A stretch of 43,883 nucleotides of DNA, taken from the NCBI GenBank assembly GCA_025458675.1, contig JALORY010000004.1, positions 1-43,883 of the forward strand. Reading direction: 5' to 3'. Shown here in pieces: positions 36,935 to 43,883 of this stretch (within the stretch, counting starts at the first letter, position 1; every line of letters begins with the position of its first letter). Below the pieces are notes generated by a model. That model searched no databases. It had not been told where the DNA came from and saw nothing but the letters and a program-made list of their open reading frames with translations. Made by a program: the position numbers and the translations under genes. This DNA comes from Gammaproteobacteria bacterium (GTDB lineage: Bacteria; Pseudomonadota; Gammaproteobacteria; Chromatiales; Chromatiaceae).

Positions 36935-37654
36935 ATGACGCCACCGCGCCTCAACGCCGACCCCGCCGAGCTCCGCAAGTTCGAGTCCATCGCCAGCCGG
37001 TGGTGGGACCCGACCAGCGAGTTCCGGCCGCTGCACGAGATCAACCCGCTACGGCTCGACTACGTCGACCAGCGCGCGGGCCTGTCGGGCAGGCGCGTGC
37101 TCGACGTCGGCTGCGGCGGCGGGATTCTGTCCGAGGCGATGGCGGCGCGCGGCGCCGCCGTCACCGGCATCGACCTTGGCGCGGCCAATGTCGAGGTCGC
37201 GCGCCTGCACCTGCTGGAATCGGGGCTGCAGGTCGACTACCGGTGCACGTCGGTCGAGTCGCTCGCCGCCGAGCAGCCGGCCGGCTTCGACGTCGTCACC
37301 TGCATGGAACTGCTCGAGCACGTGCCCGACCCGGCCTCGGTGATCGAGGCCTGCGCGCGGCTCGTGAAGCCCGGCGGCCCGGTGTTCCTGTCCACCCTGA
37401 ACCGCAACCCCAAGTCCTACCTGTTCGCGATCCTGGGGGCCGAGTACCTCCTGGGCCTGCTGCCGAAGGGCACGCACGACTACGCGAAGTTCATCCGGCC
37501 GTCCGAGCTCGACCGCTGGCTGCGCGGCGCCGGGCTGCAGCTCGAGCACGTGACGGGGCTGAGCTACAACCCCCTGACGGGAACCTACGCGCTCGATCCC
37601 GACGACGTCTCCGTCAACTACATGGTGTGCGCGCGCCGCCCGGCCCATGCCTGA
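36935..37654 (+). CDS. ubiG: Ubiquinone biosynthesis O-methyltransferase
   Basis: This 239-residue SAM-dependent enzyme performs both O-methylation steps of ubiquinone synthesis. The N-terminus ([30 protein letters not shown], family segment at 9-38) is diagnostic. The SAM motif I is [16 protein letters not shown] (about 55-70), and [15 protein letters not shown] (about 121-135) and a membrane-binding insertion ([15 protein letters not shown]) follow. ATG 36935 agrees with the family start. It is the first gene of a tight run: the HAD phosphatase overlaps its stop by 8 bases. Confidence 0.95.
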   Translation: MTPPRLNADPAELRKFESIASRWWDPTSEFRPLHEINPLRLDYVDQRAGLSGRRVLDVGCGGGILSEAMAARGAAVTGIDLGAANVEVARLHLLESGLQVDYRCTSVESLAAEQPAGFDVVTCMELLEHVPDPASVIEACARLVKPGGPVFLSTLNRNPKSYLFAILGAEYLLGLLPKGTHDYAKFIRPSELDRWLRGAGLQLEHVTGLSYNPLTGTYALDPDDVSVNYMVCARRPAHA

Positions 37655-38327
37655 GGCGCGCGACATCCGCGCCGTGCTGTTCGACCTCGACGGCACCTTC
37701 GCGGACACGGCGCCCGACCTCGCCTACGCGCTGAACGAGACGCTGCTGCGCTTCGGCGGCACGGCGCTGCCCTACGAGCGCATCCGCCCGCACGTGTCGC
37801 ACGGCGCGACCGCGCTGATCCGCCTGGGCTTCGGCCTCGAGCCCGGCAGCGACGCCTTCGAGGCGCGGCGACGGGTGCTGCTCGACGTCTATCAGGCCAA
37901 CCTGTGCCGCGACACGCGGCCGTTCGACGGGATCCTGGCGGTGCTCGACGCGCTGGAGGCCAACGCCCTCACCTGGGGCATCGTGACCAACAAGCCGTCC
38001 TGGCTCACCGACCCGCTGATGGCGCAGCTCGGCCTCGCGACGCGCGCCGGCTGCGTCGTCAGCGGCGACACGACGCCGACACCCAAGCCGCACCCCGCGC
38101 CGATCCTGCACGCCTGCACCCAGCTCGGCGTGCCGCCCGCGCAGTGCGTCACCGTCGGCGACGCGCAGCGCGACATCGAGGCGGGCCGGCGCGCGGGAAC
38201 GGCGACCCTCGCGGTGGGATTCGGCTACCTGCAGGACCACGACGACCCCGCGGCCTGGGGCGCGGACGGGCTGATCGCCAGCCCGCTCGACCTGCTGGAC
38301 TGGCTCGGGCTGCCCGCCGATGGATGA
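37647..38327 (+). CDS. gph: HAD phosphatase, Gph family; probable MurNAc-6-phosphate phosphatase MupP
   Basis: This 226-residue HAD hydrolase has motif [15 protein letters not shown] (catalytic Asp near 12 and 14), motif [10 protein letters not shown], motif III Lys in PTPKPHP and motif [15 protein letters not shown]. It would annotate as phosphoglycolate phosphatase. In Pseudomonas the gene directly after ubiG and before the YciK-like SDR is MupP, which dephosphorylates MurNAc-6-phosphate in cell-wall recycling, and the same order is seen here (with one insertion). The NamZ gene in this window supports that reading. The evidence is positional; glycolate salvage remains possible. Confidence 0.88.
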   Translation: MPEARDIRAVLFDLDGTFADTAPDLAYALNETLLRFGGTALPYERIRPHVSHGATALIRLGFGLEPGSDAFEARRRVLLDVYQANLCRDTRPFDGILAVLDALEANALTWGIVTNKPSWLTDPLMAQLGLATRAGCVVSGDTTPTPKPHPAPILHACTQLGVPPAQCVTVGDAQRDIEAGRRAGTATLAVGFGYLQDHDDPAAWGADGLIASPLDLLDWLGLPADG

Positions 38328-39090
38328 CTACGGCTTCCCGGGCCCCGCAGCGCCGGTCGGCAGCAGCGCCTACTACGTCCTGCGGTTCGCGGCCCCGCGG
38401 GAGCAGGCCGCGCTGGTCGCGCTGTTCGCCTGGCGCCGCGAGCTGATCCGCATCGCGACCGGCGTGTCCGACGCAGGGCTCGCCCGCATCAAGCTGCACT
38501 GGTGGCGCGAGGAGCTCGAGCGCGCCGCCGCCGGCATGGCGCAGCACCCCCTCGCGGGACGGCTCGCCGCCGCCGCGGCCGCGCACGCCCTGCCATTGGA
38601 CCGGCTCGACGCCATGGCGGAGGCGACCGACGCCGACCTGCGCGGCGAGACGCCGGCAACACTCGACGCGCTGCAGGCGCACTGCGCCCTGGCCGGCGGC
38701 GCCTTCGGAGAGCTCCTGGCCCGCGTGGGCGGGGCCGATCCCGGCACCGGACAGCGGCTCGGCGCGGCCGCGCGGCTGGCCGAGATCCTGCGCGACCTGG
38801 GCGCCGATCTGCGCCGCAACCGCTGCCGGCTCCCGCACGCCGAACTGGCGCAGGCCGGACTGTCGCCCGAACGGCTCCGGCACGCCGACAGCCGCCCCGG
38901 GCTGGCGACGCTGCTCGGGCGCGTCGCCGCGGACGCCCGCGTCGCGGGGCGCCACACGGGTCCGGCGGGACGCTGGCACGCACTGCGCCGCGCGCTGCTC
39001 GACGAGGTCGCGGCCGACCCCCTCGCGGTGCTCGACGCGCACGTCGCGCTCACCCCGCTGCGCAAGCTCTGGATCGCGTGGCGGGGCTGA
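38320..39090 (+). CDS. Squalene/phytoene synthase-like protein, probably non-catalytic
   Basis: This 256-residue all-helical protein of the trans-isoprenyl diphosphate synthase fold is shorter than true synthases (about 280-350). The first Asp-rich motif, normally DDxxD, is missing: the helix reads ALFAWRRELIRIATGVSD (about 29-47). The following KLHWWREEL is retained. The second motif is partly kept as EILRDLGADLRRNR (about 155-168). A similar loss is seen in NDUFAF6, an assembly factor for respiratory complex I. Enzymatic head-to-head condensation is therefore doubtful. The gene overlaps the phosphatase by 8 bases and so is coupled with ubiG; a role in quinone or membrane assembly is possible. 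Confidence 0.85.
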   Translation: MDDYGFPGPAAPVGSSAYYVLRFAAPREQAALVALFAWRRELIRIATGVSDAGLARIKLHWWREELERAAAGMAQHPLAGRLAAAAAAHALPLDRLDAMAEATDADLRGETPATLDALQAHCALAGGAFGELLARVGGADPGTGQRLGAAARLAEILRDLGADLRRNRCRLPHAELAQAGLSPERLRHADSRPGLATLLGRVAADARVAGRHTGPAGRWHALRRALLDEVAADPLAVLDAHVALTPLRKLWIAWRG

Positions 39091-39130
39091 GGTGTCAGAA
39101 TGACCGGACGCCGTGCCGAGGACCCGACCG

Positions 39131-39913
39131 ATGAGCTACGCCCCGTCCCCTGACCTGCTGAAAGACCGCGTGATTCTGGTCACCGGTGCCAGCGACGGCA
39201 TCGGCCGCGCCGTCGCCCTGGCCGCGGGGGCGCGGGGCGCGACGGTGGTGCTGCTCGGCCGCACGCTGGCCAAGCTCGAGGCCGTGTACGACGCCATCGA
39301 GGGCGCAGGCGGCGCGCAGCCGGCGATCTTCCCGGTCGACTTCGAGGGCGCGACCGCGTACGACTACGCCCTGCTCGCCGAGCGCCTCGACGCCACCTTC
39401 GGCCGCGTCGACGGGCTCGTGCACTGCGCGGCGAGCTTCCCGTACCTGAGCCGCATCGACGATTGGGACACCGACACCTGGGGCAAGGTGCTGCAGGTGA
39501 ACCTGAGTGCGCCGTTCATGCTCACCCAGGCCTGCCTGCCCCTGCTGCGGCGCGCGCCGGAGGCCGCCGTCCTGTTCCTGTCCGACGCCGTCGGCCGGCA
39601 CGGGCGCGCGTACTGGGGCGCCTACGCGGTGTCGAAGGCGGGGCTCGAGAGCCTCGCGCAGGTGCTCGCCGACGAGCTCGACGCCACCAACATCCGAGTG
39701 AACACCCTCGATCCGGGGCCGACCCGGACGACCCTGCGCCGGCAGGCCTATCCGGCCGAGGACCCCGCGCCGCTGAAGGGGCCCGAGGCGCTGGTGCCAC
39801 TCGTCCTCTGGCTGCTCGGTCCGGACGGCCGGGGCGCCACCGGCGGGGCGTGGACCTACGGCGACGACCCCTGGGACCTGCCGCTCGAGGGCGAGCCCCC
39901 GGCGGCGGGCTGA
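39131..39913 (+). CDS. yciK: Short-chain dehydrogenase, YciK family
   Basis: This 260-residue SDR oxidoreductase has a nucleotide motif TGASDGIGRAVAL (about 18-30), NLSAPF, catalytic Ser in FLSDAVGRHG, and YxxxK in YWGAYAVSKAGLE (about 159-171). The tail TGGAWTYGDDPWDL is typical of YciK. ATG 39131 follows GAGGA (39117-39121); a GTG at 39113 is the alternative. Its order after ubiG and gph matches Pseudomonas PA3173. The substrate is unknown. A hairpin at 39943-39961 probably ends the ubiG-gph-(squalene-like)-yciK unit. Confidence 0.9.
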   Translation: MSYAPSPDLLKDRVILVTGASDGIGRAVALAAGARGATVVLLGRTLAKLEAVYDAIEGAGGAQPAIFPVDFEGATAYDYALLAERLDATFGRVDGLVHCAASFPYLSRIDDWDTDTWGKVLQVNLSAPFMLTQACLPLLRRAPEAAVLFLSDAVGRHGRAYWGAYAVSKAGLESLAQVLADELDATNIRVNTLDPGPTRTTLRRQAYPAEDPAPLKGPEALVPLVLWLLGPDGRGATGGAWTYGDDPWDLPLEGEPPAAG

Positions 39914-39942
39914 GCGGCCCGACGTCGCGCCGGCGTTTCGGG

Positions 39943-39961
39943 AACGGGCCTCCCGCCCGTT
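39943..39961 (+). terminator. Hairpin terminator candidate after yciK
   Basis: AACGGGC (39943-39949), loop CTCCC, GCCCGTT (39955-39961) makes a perfect 7-bp stem 30 bases after the yciK stop. The stem ends in TT but no U-run follows, so termination may be factor-aided. The rest of the gap to 40100 holds no convincing promoter. Confidence 0.5.
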
Positions 39962-40100
39962 GGCGGCGCCGGCGACGAAATTGCGTCACCGCCCTCGCCG
40001 CTCCACCGCGGCTGGGTCTAAACTCCTGTCGGTAAAGCAGTTACGCGGCTTGGCATCGTTCTCGCATAGGGTCCGGCAGACCGATACCGCGACCGATGCC

Positions 40101-41039
40101 ATGAGCCTGTCCGTTGAGATTGTCGAGCAGAGACCGCCGCCGATGAGCCCGCAGCTCGTGCACGGGTGTGTCGCCCCCGAGCCCCCGACCCAGCTCGAGA
40201 ACCCAGTGCTCGAGCTGACGGCCACGCTGCAGACCACCCTCGACATCCACGCGCTGATCGACACCTTCGCCCGCGAGCTGCGGCGCCACGTCGACGTCGA
40301 CGGCCTCGTGTACGAGAACGCCGCGCTCGGGATCCGGGTCGATTTCGAGGACGACGCGCTGCACCGCGCGAGCTACGACGTCGTCGTCGGCAGGGAACAG
40401 CTCGGCGAACTGCGCGTGATGCGCGGCCAGCCCTTCGCCGCGCGCGAGCTCGAGCGCATCGAGAACTTTCTGTGCGCCCTCGTCTACCCGCTGCGCAACG
40501 CCCTGACATACCGGCTCGCCGTCGAGCGCGCGTTCCGCGACCCGCTCACCGGCGCGCTGAACCGCGGGGCGCTCGACGAGGCCCTGCAGCGGGAGGCCGA
40601 AGTGGCGCGCCGCCAGGGCACGCCGCTCGCGCTGCTCATGATCGACATCGACCACTTCAAGGCGATCAACGACACGCACGGCCACCGCTACGGCGACGAC
40701 GTGCTGCGCGCCGTCGCCCACACGCTGAACGACACGATCCGCCGCAGCGACGCCCTCTACCGCTACGGCGGCGAGGAGTTCGTGGTCGTCGCCAGCCACA
40801 CGCAGCCGGTGGGCGCGCAGCAGCTCGCCGAGCGCCTGCGCTGCAACGTGGGCGCCATCGCGACGGTCGCCGGCCGGCCGCTGCGCGTCACCGTCAGCGT
40901 CGGCGTGGCCGGGCTGGAGCCCGGCGAGTCGCCGGAGTCCCTGTTCCAGCGCGCCGACCGGGCGCTCTACCGCGCCAAGGCGAACGGCCGCAACCGGGTC
41001 GAGTCCGACGAGGTCGCCGCCGCGGCGGCCGCCTGCTGA
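40101..41039 (+). CDS. Diguanylate cyclase with N-terminal sensory domain
   Basis: This 312-residue soluble protein has a GAF-like N-terminal domain (about 35-150, with LRRHVDVDGLVYENAALGI) and a C-terminal GGDEF domain (about 155-305). The signature is RYGGEEF, preceded at five residues by RRSD, an I-site, so c-di-GMP synthesis with product inhibition is expected. ALLMIDIDHFKAINDTHGH and RADRALYRAKANGRNR are typical. No membrane segment is seen. The start is uncertain: ATG 40101 is chosen, and ATG 40143 is the alternative (298 residues). The tail ends in an alanine run. It converges on the COG2231 gene with 7 bases between the stops. Confidence 0.9.
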   Translation: MSLSVEIVEQRPPPMSPQLVHGCVAPEPPTQLENPVLELTATLQTTLDIHALIDTFARELRRHVDVDGLVYENAALGIRVDFEDDALHRASYDVVVGREQLGELRVMRGQPFAARELERIENFLCALVYPLRNALTYRLAVERAFRDPLTGALNRGALDEALQREAEVARRQGTPLALLMIDIDHFKAINDTHGHRYGDDVLRAVAHTLNDTIRRSDALYRYGGEEFVVVASHTQPVGAQQLAERLRCNVGAIATVAGRPLRVTVSVGVAGLEPGESPESLFQRADRALYRAKANGRNRVESDEVAAAAAAC

Positions 41040-41046
41040 GCAGCGG

Positions 41047-41739
41047 TCACGACGACGCCGGGCAGCGTCGTCGCAGGCAGCAGCCGGCGCACCTCGGCAC
41101 CTTCGCGCACGCCGCCTTCGCGTGCTGCACGATGAGCCCGTGCAACTCGTTGAAGAGGGCCGCGTCGGCGCCGAAGGCGCGCTCGACGCCTGCGCGCAGC
41201 GCCTCGTAGTCCTCGTCGCCGCGCGCGAGGCCGAGGCGCGCGAAGAGCCGGCGGGTGTAGGCGTCGACCACGAACACCGGCCGGCCGAAGGCGTAGAGCA
41301 GGATGTCGTCGGCGGTCTCGGGCCCGACCCCGTGCACCGCGAGCAGGCGGTGGCGAAGCACCGGCGTCGGGAGCCGGGCGAGCGCCTCGACGCCCCCGGC
41401 ATCGACCACGAAGCGGCAGAACGCCTGCAGCCGGCGCGCCTTCACGTTGAAGTAGCCGGCCGGCCGGATCAGCGCCGCCAGCTCCGCGGCCGGCAGCCCC
41501 GCGATGCGCGCGGGCTCCAGCACATCGGCCCCCACGAGGTTGGCGATCGCCCGCTCGACGTTGCGCCACGCGGTGTTCTGCGTCAGCACCGCGCCGACCA
41601 TCACCTCGAAGGGCGTCTCGCCCGGCCACCAGTGCTGGGGGCCGTACGCGGCGAGCAGGCGCTCGTAGACCGTGCGCAGCGACTTGCGCGCGGGGCGGAA
41701 CGGGGCAGGAGCCGTCGCGGACGGGGCACGGCCCGCCAC
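41047..41739 (-). CDS. Endonuclease III-related DNA glycosylase (COG2231, HhH-GPD)
   Basis: This 230-residue base-excision protein begins its core with QHWWPGETPFEVMVGAVLTQNTAWRNVERA (the COG2231 signature, about 36-64). It has a helix-hairpin-helix HGVGPETADDIL (about 135-146) and the catalytic Asp in VFVVDAYTRR. The Lys of true Nth (LPGVGRKTA) is replaced by GPETA, so it probably acts as a monofunctional glycosylase without lyase activity. The cysteines at the C-terminus (C-x5-C-x2-C-x5-C) would hold a 4Fe-4S cluster. It is 3 bases after rluB. The substrate lesion is unknown. Confidence 0.87.
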   Translation of the reverse strand: MAGRAPSATAPAPFRPARKSLRTVYERLLAAYGPQHWWPGETPFEVMVGAVLTQNTAWRNVERAIANLVGADVLEPARIAGLPAAELAALIRPAGYFNVKARRLQAFCRFVVDAGGVEALARLPTPVLRHRLLAVHGVGPETADDILLYAFGRPVFVVDAYTRRLFARLGLARGDEDYEALRAGVERAFGADAALFNELHGLIVQHAKAACAKVPRCAGCCLRRRCPASS

Positions 41740-41742
41740 GCG

Positions 41743-42615
41743 TCAGCTGCCCTTGCGGGGACGCGGGCCGCGGTAGGGCGCGGCGGGCGCCGACGGGCGC
41801 GACGCCGGGCGACCCCGGCTCCCCGGGGCGCGGCGCCGGGCCGGGCGCGCCGGCGCCTCCGGCGGCAGCCCCGCGAGCTCCAGGAGCGCGGCGCGCTCCG
41901 CGGCCGTGGCGTCCCGCACGTGGCCGACCCGGTCGCGCGAGGTCAGCGCCACGGGCCCGAAGCGCACGCGCTTTAGGCGCGACACCTTGGCGTCGACGGC
42001 CTCCCAGAGCCGCCGCACCTCGCGGTAGCGGCCCTCGCGCAGCACCACCGAATACCAGTGGTTCGCCCCCTCGCCGCCGAGGTCGGCGATGCTGTCGAAA
42101 CGCGCGGGACCGTCGTCGAGCGCCACGCCCTCGCACAGGCGGTCGAGCGTCGCCGGAGCGACGCTGCCGAGGACGCGCACGGCGTACTCGCGCTCGATCT
42201 CCCGGGACGGGTGCATCAACCGGTTGGCGAGCTCGCCGTCGGTCGTCAGGATCAGCAGGCCCGAGGTGCCGATGTCGAGGCGACCGACCGCGACCCAGCG
42301 GCCACCCTTCGGCCGTGGCAGGCTCTCGAACACGGTCTTGCGGCCCTCCGGGTCGACGCGCGTGACGATCTCGCCCTCGGGCTTGTTGTAGACGAGGATC
42401 TGGCGCGCCACGGGCTCGCGACTCGCCGGCGGGAGCAGGCGGCCGTCGATGCGGATGCGGTCGCGCGGGCCGACGCGGTCGCCGAGCTGCGCGACCTTGC
42501 CGTTCACCTCGACCCGGCCCGCGCGGATCCACTCCTCGATCTGCCGGCGCGAGCCGACGCCCGCGTTCGCCAGCACCTTCTGCAGCCGCTCGCCGGTGGG
42601 GCCCGGGGCGGTCAC
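41743..42615 (-). CDS. rluB: 23S rRNA pseudouridine synthase RluB
   Basis: This 290-residue enzyme modifies a uridine of 23S rRNA (position 2605 in E. coli). An S4 RNA-binding domain is at about 8-60 (RLQKVLANAGVGSRRQIEEW), and the catalytic Asp lies in GRLDIGTSGLLILTTDG (about 109). REGRYREVRRLWEAV (about 183-197) fits the RsuA/RluB branch. A basic Pro/Arg/Gly tail of about 45 residues ends it. The start GTG 42615 overlaps the scpB stop as GTGA, so it is coupled to scpB; the scpA-scpB-rluB order is conserved in many proteobacteria. Confidence 0.93.
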   Translation of the reverse strand: MTAPGPTGERLQKVLANAGVGSRRQIEEWIRAGRVEVNGKVAQLGDRVGPRDRIRIDGRLLPPASREPVARQILVYNKPEGEIVTRVDPEGRKTVFESLPRPKGGRWVAVGRLDIGTSGLLILTTDGELANRLMHPSREIEREYAVRVLGSVAPATLDRLCEGVALDDGPARFDSIADLGGEGANHWYSVVLREGRYREVRRLWEAVDAKVSRLKRVRFGPVALTSRDRVGHVRDATAAERAALLELAGLPPEAPARPARRRAPGSRGRPASRPSAPAAPYRGPRPRKGS

Positions 42616-43280
42616 GCGGGCGACCCCGCCACCGGGACGTCCGCCGGCGCATCGACGGCGCCGGCGTCCACGGCCTCCGCGGCGCTCGGCGCGTCCGCCG
42701 CCTCGGCGCCCTCGGCGGGCGGCTCGAGCACGAGCTCGCCGTCGAGCGACTCCATGTCCTTGAGCTCCGCCAGCGTCGGCAGCTCGTCGAGCGAGCGCAG
42801 GCCGAAGTAGTCGAGAAACTGCCGCGTCGTCGCGTACAGGCTGGGCCGACCCGGCACGTCGCGCTGCCCCACCACGCGCACCCACTCGCGCTCGAGCAGG
42901 GTCTTGACGATGTTCGTGCTCACCGCCACGCCGCGGATGTCCTCGATCTCGCCGCGAGTGATCGGCTGGCGGTAGGCGATGATCGCGAGCGTCTCCATGA
43001 GCGCGCGCGAGTACCGGCCGGGCTTCTCCTCCCACAGGCGCGAGACCCAGGGCGCATAGCTCGCGCGCACCTGGATCCGCCAGCCGCTCGCGATCTCGCG
43101 CACCTCGATGCCGCGCCCCTGGTAGTCGGCGACCAGCTCGTCGAGGGCGGCGCGCAGCGTCGCGCGGTCGGGCGCCCCCGCCTCGTCGAACAGCGCCGCG
43201 AGCGCGTCCAGGTCGAGCGCCCGTCCCGCCGCCAGCAGCGCCGCCTCCACGATGTGCTTCAGGCTGGTTCCTTCGTTCAT
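42612..43280 (-). CDS. scpB: Segregation and condensation protein B
   Basis: This 222-residue protein is a subunit of the Smc-ScpAB condensin complex that compacts and separates chromosomes. Two winged-helix domains are at about 5-85 and 88-165, with RYSRALMETLAIIAYRQPITRGEIEDIRG (family marker, about 89-117) and VGQRDVPGRPSLYATTRQFLDYFGL (about 134-158). An acidic Ala-rich tail of about 50 residues follows. ATG 43280 fits the family; the scpA stop is 23 bases upstream. The downstream overlap couples it to rluB. Confidence 0.94.
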   Translation of the reverse strand: MNEGTSLKHIVEAALLAAGRALDLDALAALFDEAGAPDRATLRAALDELVADYQGRGIEVREIASGWRIQVRASYAPWVSRLWEEKPGRYSRALMETLAIIAYRQPITRGEIEDIRGVAVSTNIVKTLLEREWVRVVGQRDVPGRPSLYATTRQFLDYFGLRSLDELPTLAELKDMESLDGELVLEPPAEGAEAADAPSAAEAVDAGAVDAPADVPVAGSPA

Positions 43281-43303
43281 GCGGCGGCCCTCGTCGCGTG
43301 GCG

Positions 43304-43883
43304 TCAGTTGCCCTTGGCCTTCACGTGGATCGGACCGTAGGACTCGGTCTGCACGAGTTCGAGGAGCGACTCCTTGATCAGCTCGAGCAGGGCCATGAAG
43401 GTCACGACCACGCCGAGGCGTCCCTCGGTGATGTCGAACAGCTGCGGGAACTCGACGAACCCCCCGCCGCGCACCGCCTCCAGCACGCGGCTCATGCGCT
43501 CGCGCAGCGACAGCGGCTCGCGCTGCACGTGGTGGCTGGTGAAGAGCGCGGCGCGCTGCAGCACCTCGCGGAAGGCGAGCAGCACCTCGCGCAGCGCGAC
43601 GTCGGGGGGGCGCCTCAGCACCTGCCGGTCCGGAAAGTCGACCTCGGTCTGGAACACGTCACGGCCCACCTGCGGCAGGGCGTCGATGTCCTGCGCCGCC
43701 TGCTTGTAGCGCTCGTACTCCTGCAGACGCCGCACGAGCTCGGCCCGCGGGTCGACCTCCTCCGCCTCGCCCTCGGTGGAACGGGGCAGCAGCATGCGCG
43801 ACTTGATCTCGGCGAGCACCGCGGCCATCAGCAGGTACTCGGCGGCGAGCTCGAAGCGCAGGTCGCTCACCATCTCGATGTAC
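43304..43883 (-). CDS. scpA: Segregation and condensation protein A (partial, N-terminus outside window)
   Basis: About 193 C-terminal residues of ScpA, the kleisin that bridges Smc heads, are present. The frame continues past the edge (YIEMVSDLRFELAAEYLLMAAVLAEIKSRMLLP, the conserved block, given as its position 43790-43883). A winged-helix end (GVVVTFMALLELIKESLLELVQ) is the Smc-binding part. The first ATG inside the window is internal, so roughly 70-90 residues are missing upstream. ScpA and ScpB form one unit with rluB. Confidence 0.9.
   Translation of the reverse strand, partial: YIEMVSDLRFELAAEYLLMAAVLAEIKSRMLLPRSTEGEAEEVDPRAELVRRLQEYERYKQAAQDIDALPQVGRDVFQTEVDFPDRQVLRRPPDVALREVLLAFREVLQRAALFTSHHVQREPLSLRERMSRVLEAVRGGGFVEFPQLFDITEGRLGVVVTFMALLELIKESLLELVQTESYGPIHVKAKGN

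Overview
The window is very GC-rich (roughly 70% by eye) bacterial chromosome, densely coded and without tRNA, rRNA, IS element, prophage or CRISPR array that I can see. The gene content suggests a gammaproteobacterium or a close relative. The set gyrA, mtnA, mtaD, ubiG, MupP-like HAD phosphatase and YciK-like SDR is contiguous in Pseudomonas (knowledge recalled, not searched). The scpA-scpB-rluB order, the NarX/NarL and EnvZ/OmpR pairs and the gyrA-serC-pheA-hisC-tyrA order also fit. I cannot name the genus, and a betaproteobacterium is not excluded.

Region by region. Positions 1-3141 hold a DNA-damage module: an MrfA-type helicase with the start of its probable MrfB/YprB nuclease partner, divergent from lexA across a perfect 11-4-11 palindrome. 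A DMT permease follows lexA. Positions 4098-8206 hold narX-narL and a lipocalin on the minus strand, divergent from a Crp/Fnr regulator without the FNR cysteine cluster; a cluster of NarL-type heptamers lies between them. Positions 8249-18315 are a minus-strand run: gyrA, serC, serA, pheA, hisC, tyrA, a two-helix membrane protein, a DOMON-like protein and NamZ (DUF1343). It combines DNA gyrase, serine and aromatic amino-acid synthesis, and a peptidoglycan-salvage tail.

Positions 18486-32990 sit between gyrA and mtnA, which are neighbours in Pseudomonas. They carry TetR(CerR-type)-MFP-RND efflux, a photolyase, several small secreted proteins of unknown function, an EnvZ/OmpR pair and a large PAS-GGDEF-EAL protein. 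The stretch 25296-25923 is the longest gene-free part and is visibly richer in A+T. Positions 33055-39913 return to the conserved neighbourhood: mtnA, mtaD, a hexose-6-phosphate mutarotase, a DUF2784 protein, ubiG, the HAD phosphatase, a degenerate squalene/phytoene synthase-like protein and the SDR. Positions 40101-43883 carry a diguanylate cyclase, a COG2231 endonuclease III relative, rluB, scpB and a partial scpA.

The points most worth following are: the lexA/mrfA palindrome together with a LexA recognition helix unlike that of E. coli; the NarL-site array; the secreted small-protein loci next to c-di-GMP and EnvZ/OmpR genes; the squalene-synthase-like protein that has lost its first Asp motif; and the NamZ/MupP link to MurNAc recycling. 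Starts were chosen by family alignment, Shine-Dalgarno sequence and stop/start overlaps. All similarity statements come from recognition of motifs, not from a database search.
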